Assembly: GCA_016219425.1 (NCBI GenBank)
Contig: JACRNB010000015.1
Location: 124,001-188,000, forward strand
Length of the DNA: 64,000 bases
Reading direction: 5' to 3'
From: Betaproteobacteria bacterium
GTDB lineage: Bacteria > Pseudomonadota > Gammaproteobacteria > Burkholderiales > Thiobacillaceae
Positions 59,484 through 64,000 of the stretch are shown in pieces (the first letter of the stretch is position 1; each line of letters opens with the position of its first letter). Made by a program: the position numbers and the translations under genes. The notes under the pieces are model-generated. The model worked only from the letters and a program-made list of their open reading frames with translations. It was not told the origin of the DNA and made no database searches.

Positions 59484-60209
59484 ATGCCCCGTTTTCACTG
59501 CCCGCTCCCCCTGCTCCCCGGCCACTCCTGCGCCCTGCCCGACGAGGTTGCGCGCCATGCCATCGGCGCCCTGCGCCTGCGCGACGGCGAGGCGGTCACC
59601 CTGTTCAACGGCGACGGCGCGGAATACGACGGGGTGCTGGAGACGCGGGGCCGGGGCGCGGCGGTGCAGATCGGCGCGCGGCGCGAGGTCAGCCGCGAAT
59701 CGGCCCTGCGCCTCACCCTGGTCCAGGGCGTCTCCAGCGGCGAGCGCATGGACCTCACCATCCAGAAAGCGGTGGAACTGGGGGCGGCGGCGATCCAGCC
59801 GGTGCTGATGCGGCGCACCGTGGTCAAGCTGACCGGCGACAAGCTGGAACGCCGCCGCGCGCACTGGCAGGCGGTCGCCATTTCCGCCTGCGAGCAGTGC
59901 GGGCGCAACGTCGTGCCGGAGGTGGCCCCCATCACCGACTTCATGGATTGGCTGCGCGGCCCGTCGCCTGCCGGGCGACTCCTGCTGCTCGATCCCGAGG
60001 CCGAAACCAGCCTGCACCGGCTGGGCGTACCGGAAGGCCCGGTCACCCTGCTGGCCGGCCCCGAAGGCGGCTTCGACCCCGCCGAACGCCGCGCCGCGCT
60101 GGCCGTCGGCGGCATCAGCGTGCGTCTCGGGCCGCGCATCCTGCGCACCGAGACCGCCGCACTGGCCGCGCTGGCGGCGATGCAAGCGCTCTGGGGCGAC
60201 TTCGCCTGA
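59484..60209 (+). CDS. rsmE: 16S rRNA (uracil(1498)-N(3))-methyltransferase
   Basis: KAVELGAAAIQPVLMRRTVVKL...EQCGRNVVPEV...LLAGPEGGFDPAER...LGPRILRTETAALAALAAMQ. Confidence 0.95.
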   Translation: MPRFHCPLPLLPGHSCALPDEVARHAIGALRLRDGEAVTLFNGDGAEYDGVLETRGRGAAVQIGARREVSRESALRLTLVQGVSSGERMDLTIQKAVELGAAAIQPVLMRRTVVKLTGDKLERRRAHWQAVAISACEQCGRNVVPEVAPITDFMDWLRGPSPAGRLLLLDPEAETSLHRLGVPEGPVTLLAGPEGGFDPAERRAALAVGGISVRLGPRILRTETAALAALAAMQALWGDFA

Positions 60210-60219
60210 ACTCGCCCTC

Positions 60220-60421
60220 GTAGGAGCCCGGCTAAGCCGGGCGATAGCCGGTTCGCGCCGGTGCGACGGTGGATCGCCCGGCGCAGCCGGGCTCCTACAC
60301 GGCCCCGTGGCGCGGAGTCCGGGCCGCCCCCAGCCCCCCCCTGTAGGAGCCCGGCTATGCCGGGCGATAGCCGGTTCGCGCTGGTGCGACGGTGGATCGC
60401 CCGGCGCAGCCGGGCTCCTAC
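60220..60421. repeat. Two near-identical 79-bp family B repeats
   Basis: 60220-60298 and 60343-60421, differing at only a few positions. Confidence 0.93.
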
Positions 60422-60491
60422 AGGGACTGCGGTGCGGGTTTCGGGCCGATTCCGTATCATCCTGCCACCCCCCAAAAACCAGGAGACCGCA

Positions 60492-61808
60492 ATGCCCAAG
60501 CAGGCCGAGCACGATGCTGCCGCTTTCGTCGAATGGTTCCGCGCTGCCGCCCCCTACATCCACGCCTTCGGCGGCAAGACCTTTGTCCTTGCCTTTGGCG
60601 GCGACGCCATGTTGCGCGACGACTTCGTCGATCTGGTCTACGACATCAACCTGCTCAATGCCCTGGGGGTGCGTCTGGTGCTGGTGCATGGCGTGCGCCC
60701 GCAGGTGGAAGAGCGCATCGAGGGTGCGGCCCGCTATGTGCAGGGTCGGCGCGTGACCGACGCCGAGGCGCTGGAACACGTCAAGGATGCGGTCGGTTCG
60801 GCGCGGGTGGACATCGAAAGCCTGCTCTCCGTGGGCCTGCCCAACACCCCCATGGCGGGGGCCGAGATCCGCGTCGCCTCCGGCAACTACGTCACCGCGC
60901 AGCCCGCCGGGGTGGTGGAAGGCGTCGATCTCCTGTTCACCGGCGAGGTGCGCAAGATTGCCGTCGCCCCCATCCGCGACCGGCTCAATGCCGGCGAGAT
61001 CGTGTTGCTCTCGCCCATCGGCTACTCCCCCACCGGCGAGGTGTTCAACCTCACCCTGGAAGAGGTCGCCACCCAGGCCGCCATCGCCCTGGAGGCGGAC
61101 AAGCTGGTGTTCATCCTCGACCACGGCGACACCGTGGATGCCAAGGGGCGGCGCATCAACCGTCTCACCGCCGCCCAGGCCCAGCGCCTGCACAAGGAAC
61201 TGCCCGAGGGCGACATGAAGCTGTACCTGCCTCATGCCGTGCAGGCCTGTCGCAAGGGCGTGGGCAAGGTGCATCTGGTGAGCGCCGATGTGGATGGCGC
61301 CGTGCTGATGGAACTGTTCACCCACGGCGGCGTGGGCACCATGGTCACGCGTCAGTCGGTGGAAAGTCTGCGTCCCGCCACCATCGACGATGTCGGCGGC
61401 CTGCTCTCCGTGATCGAGCCTCTGGAGCAGGACGGCGTCCTGGTGCGGCGCTCGCGCGAGCGGCTGGAACAGGAAATCGGCCAGTTCTTCGTGGATGAAC
61501 TGGATGGCCGCATCGTCGGCTGCGTCGCCCTCATGCCCTTCCCGGACGCCCGCGCCGCCGAGATGGCCTGTCTCGCCGTGGCCCCGGAGTTCCGCCGCAC
61601 CGGGCGCGGCGACGCCCTGCTCGCGGCAGTGGAGGACGAGGCGCGGGAACAGGGTCTGGAAAAGCTGTTCGTGCTCACCACGCGCACCGCGCACTGGTTC
61701 ATCGAGCGCGGCTTTCAGCAGGGCGCGCCGGACGACCTGCCGGCCCCGCGCAAGGCGCTCTACAACTGGCAGCGGCGCTCCAAGGTGCTGATCAAGGCGC
61801 TGGGATGA
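60492..61808 (+). CDS. argA: Amino-acid N-acetyltransferase (N-acetylglutamate synthase)
   Basis: FVEWFRAAAPYIHAFGGKTFVLAFGGDAM...; amino acid kinase domain plus C-terminal GNAT (CLAVAPEFRRTGRGDALLAAVEDEARE). Confidence 0.94.
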   Translation: MPKQAEHDAAAFVEWFRAAAPYIHAFGGKTFVLAFGGDAMLRDDFVDLVYDINLLNALGVRLVLVHGVRPQVEERIEGAARYVQGRRVTDAEALEHVKDAVGSARVDIESLLSVGLPNTPMAGAEIRVASGNYVTAQPAGVVEGVDLLFTGEVRKIAVAPIRDRLNAGEIVLLSPIGYSPTGEVFNLTLEEVATQAAIALEADKLVFILDHGDTVDAKGRRINRLTAAQAQRLHKELPEGDMKLYLPHAVQACRKGVGKVHLVSADVDGAVLMELFTHGGVGTMVTRQSVESLRPATIDDVGGLLSVIEPLEQDGVLVRRSRERLEQEIGQFFVDELDGRIVGCVALMPFPDARAAEMACLAVAPEFRRTGRGDALLAAVEDEAREQGLEKLFVLTTRTAHWFIERGFQQGAPDDLPAPRKALYNWQRRSKVLIKALG

Positions 61809-62638
61809 CGCCACGCCGGCTATTCCTGCTGTGCGCCCTGCTCCTGCCCCAGCTTGCGTTGGCGGCGGCCCAGGTCTTCACCATCGGCGTGCTCCCCGTG
61901 CACAGCGCCCGCATCCTGACGGAACGCTACGAGCCTCTGCGGGCCTACCTGGAAGCGCGTCTCAAGCAGCCGGTGCGGGTGGAGAGCGCGTCGGACTTCG
62001 CACGTTTCCACGCGCGCATGCTGAAGGGGGATTTCGATCTCACCCTGACCGCCTCCCACCTTGCCCGTCTGGCGCAAAAGGATGCCGGGTTCCAGCCCCT
62101 GGCCCAGTTCACGCCGGATCACGACTCCCTCCTGATGTATGCGGCGGAACGTCCGCTCCGCAGCCCCAAGGAATTGCAGGGCAAACAACTGGCCGTGATC
62201 GACCGGCTCGCCGTCACCGCCATGGCCGCCCTCAGTTACCTGGATGAGCAGGGCCTGGAGGCGGATCGGGATTTTCGCGTGTCCGAACATCGCACCCATG
62301 CCAGCGTGGCCCATGCCTTGATCAGCGGGGTCGCCGCCGCCGCCGTCACCACCAGCCAGGGCCTGTTGCAGATTCCGGATGACCTGCGGCGCAGGTTGGT
62401 GGTGCAGAAACACATCGCCGACATCCCCGCCTTTGTGTTCCTGTCCAGGCCGGACGCCCCGCGCGCGCAGGCGGAGGCCCTGAAGACCCTGCTCCTGGCC
62501 TTTCCCAACGACCTGGAAGGCATCGACTTCCTGGGGCACACCGGCTACGCCTCCATCCTCGCCGTGAGCGAGGCGCACATGCGGCGAACGGATGCCTACC
62601 TCAAGCTCACGCGCAAGACCCTCGCCGCCAGACCCTGA
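61805..62638 (+). CDS. PhnD-like phosphate/phosphonate ABC transporter substrate-binding protein
   Basis: Signal peptide; FTIGVLPVHSARILTERYEPLRAYLEARLKQPVRVESASDFARFHARMLKGDFDLTLTASHLARLAQKDAGFQPLAQ. Confidence 0.85.
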   Translation: MTPRRLFLLCALLLPQLALAAAQVFTIGVLPVHSARILTERYEPLRAYLEARLKQPVRVESASDFARFHARMLKGDFDLTLTASHLARLAQKDAGFQPLAQFTPDHDSLLMYAAERPLRSPKELQGKQLAVIDRLAVTAMAALSYLDEQGLEADRDFRVSEHRTHASVAHALISGVAAAAVTTSQGLLQIPDDLRRRLVVQKHIADIPAFVFLSRPDAPRAQAEALKTLLLAFPNDLEGIDFLGHTGYASILAVSEAHMRRTDAYLKLTRKTLAARP

Positions 62639-64000
62639 TGCGTTTCGTCCCCCGCCACCCCTCCCTCTGGCTCAAGCTCACCCTTGCGGGTCTGCTGGTG
62701 GAGGCCCTGATTCTGGGAATGCTGGTGTACGGCAACGTGCGCCTGACGCACGACGAGCTGCTCAGCAAGACCCGGCTGCGCATGGAGAGCGCCAAGCCCC
62801 TGCTCAATGCCGCCCTCTCTTCTCCCCTGATGCAACGCGACTACGGCGCGCTGCACGACGTGATCGCCGAGGCGGGGAGCGCCTACCGCTACCTGGCGCT
62901 GTTCGACACGGAGGGTCGCCGCGTCGCCGCCGTCGGCCTGCCGGAGAACGCCCCGCTGCCTCAACTGGATCAGGACTTTGCCGCGGACGATCCGGTGTTT
63001 GACGCCGCCATCCCCATCCAGTTGGGCGGCGTGCGCTACGGCATGCTGCGGTTCGGCATCGACACCGGGTTTCTCGCCGAGGCGCGCGACCGCGCCGTGC
63101 GGCAGGGGCTGTATGCCGGTCTGGCCGCGGTGCTGCTCACCTTTCTTACCCTGGCCCTGATCGGCTATCTGCTCACCCGGCGTCTGCACCAGCTCACCGA
63201 GGCCAGCCGTGTGCTCGCCGCGGGTGATTTCGATACGCCCATGCCCGCCTCCGGCACGGATGAGGTGGGACGCCTGGCCGAGGCGTTCCGGGAGATGTCG
63301 CACCAGTTGAACAGCCGCATCCGCGCCCTGAGAAGCTCCGAGACCCGCGCCCAGAGGGCGCTGGACGACTCGGAGGCGGAACACGCCCGTTTGCAGGCCC
63401 TGCTGTCCGCCATGAACCTGGGCATCCTCTACGTCGGCGTGGATGACCGGGTGATCTATCACAACCCCGCCTTCAACCGCCTCTGGGCGCTGCCTGCGGG
63501 CGTCGGCGTGGTGGGCCTGTCCACGATGGAGGCGTTCCGCCTGGGCGGTGCGGCGATGGAGCAGCCGGAACTGTTCCTGGCGCACATCGGCGGGGTGCTG
63601 GCCTCGCGTGAAGACAGCGCGTCCTATGAGATCCGCCTGCGCGATGGCCGCATCGTCAATCTGTCGGCCTACGCGGTGCGCAACCGGGAAGGCGGCTTCA
63701 TCGGCCACCTGTGGATCTTCGAGGACATCACCGGCGAACGGCAGACCGCCGAGCGCCTGATCTACCTGGCCGAACGGGATTCCCTCACCGGCCTGTTCAA
63801 CCGCCACCGCTTTCAGTCCGAACTCCAGCGCATGCTGGTGGAGAACGCGCGCAATGACATCCGCTCCGCCCTGCTGTTTCTGGATCTGGACGAATTCAAG
63901 GCGATCAACGACCACTTCGGACACAAGGCGGGGGACGCCCTGCTGATCCGCGTGGCGCACGAGGTATCCGGCGAGATTCGCCGCAACGAGTTGCTGTTCC
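62638..64000 (+). CDS. Membrane HAMP-PAS-GGDEF diguanylate cyclase, truncated by window end
   Basis: Two TM segments, HAMP, PAS (LSAMNLGILYVGVDDRVIYHNPAFNRLW), GGDEF start ERDSLTGLFNRHRFQSELQRML...LFLDLDEFKAINDHFGHKAGDALL. Confidence 0.9.
   Translation, partial: MRFVPRHPSLWLKLTLAGLLVEALILGMLVYGNVRLTHDELLSKTRLRMESAKPLLNAALSSPLMQRDYGALHDVIAEAGSAYRYLALFDTEGRRVAAVGLPENAPLPQLDQDFAADDPVFDAAIPIQLGGVRYGMLRFGIDTGFLAEARDRAVRQGLYAGLAAVLLTFLTLALIGYLLTRRLHQLTEASRVLAAGDFDTPMPASGTDEVGRLAEAFREMSHQLNSRIRALRSSETRAQRALDDSEAEHARLQALLSAMNLGILYVGVDDRVIYHNPAFNRLWALPAGVGVVGLSTMEAFRLGGAAMEQPELFLAHIGGVLASREDSASYEIRLRDGRIVNLSAYAVRNREGGFIGHLWIFEDITGERQTAERLIYLAERDSLTGLFNRHRFQSELQRMLVENARNDIRSALLFLDLDEFKAINDHFGHKAGDALLIRVAHEVSGEIRRNELLF

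Noticed and set aside
58875-61814. 979-aa minus-strand ORF
   Set aside because: Antisense to rsmE and argA; only its C-terminal ~188 aa (thioredoxin-fold) is credible. The rest is a high-GC antisense open frame.

Overview
This is a 64 kb GC-rich proteobacterial chromosome window, betaproteobacterial-like by gene order (inferred, not computed). Most of it is housekeeping operons. In order: a DUF3683/FAD-oxidase gene (cut by the left edge), RhlE helicase, MBL hydrolase, bamC and dapA; the late flagellar block fliJKLMNOPQR (minus strand); Trm112, lpxK, exbD and exbB; a c-di-GMP/chemosensory cluster (CheB-CheR-PAS hybrid, HD-GYP, HisKA_2 kinase, ANTAR regulator, GGDEF-EAL); a wHTH plus AbiEii-like nucleotidyltransferase pair; pcnB, folK, dNK and panBCD; ampD; an Aer/CetAB-like split energy-taxis pair; ribE, ribBA, uvrC and pgsA; cysE and the complete isc operon; a secreted CHAT protease; ubiE; an MshE/PilB-like ATPase; ribH, nusB and thiL; rsmE; and argA with a PhnD-like SBP and a diguanylate cyclase (cut by the right edge). 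The main unexplained signals are: (1) a ~250 bp MITE-like element with perfect 19-bp terminal inverted repeats, inserted in the fliP/fliQ overlap, whose ORF appears to preserve translational coupling; (2) a REP/BIME-type palindrome inserted in frame inside the FAD-oxidase CDS; (3) at least six families of palindromic repeats, several of which supply the stop codon of the upstream gene, with three families packed into the panBCD locus; (4) consensus-quality FliA promoters in front of the taxis pair and the HD-GYP operon, the second with a ~300 nt leader carrying a 17-bp tandem array; (5) sigma54-type promoters upstream of both PEP-CTERM genes; (6) a possible toxin-antitoxin/defence pair with a palindromic operator. 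No CRISPR array, rRNA or tRNA was recognised. All family assignments come from reading the sequence; no database search was run.
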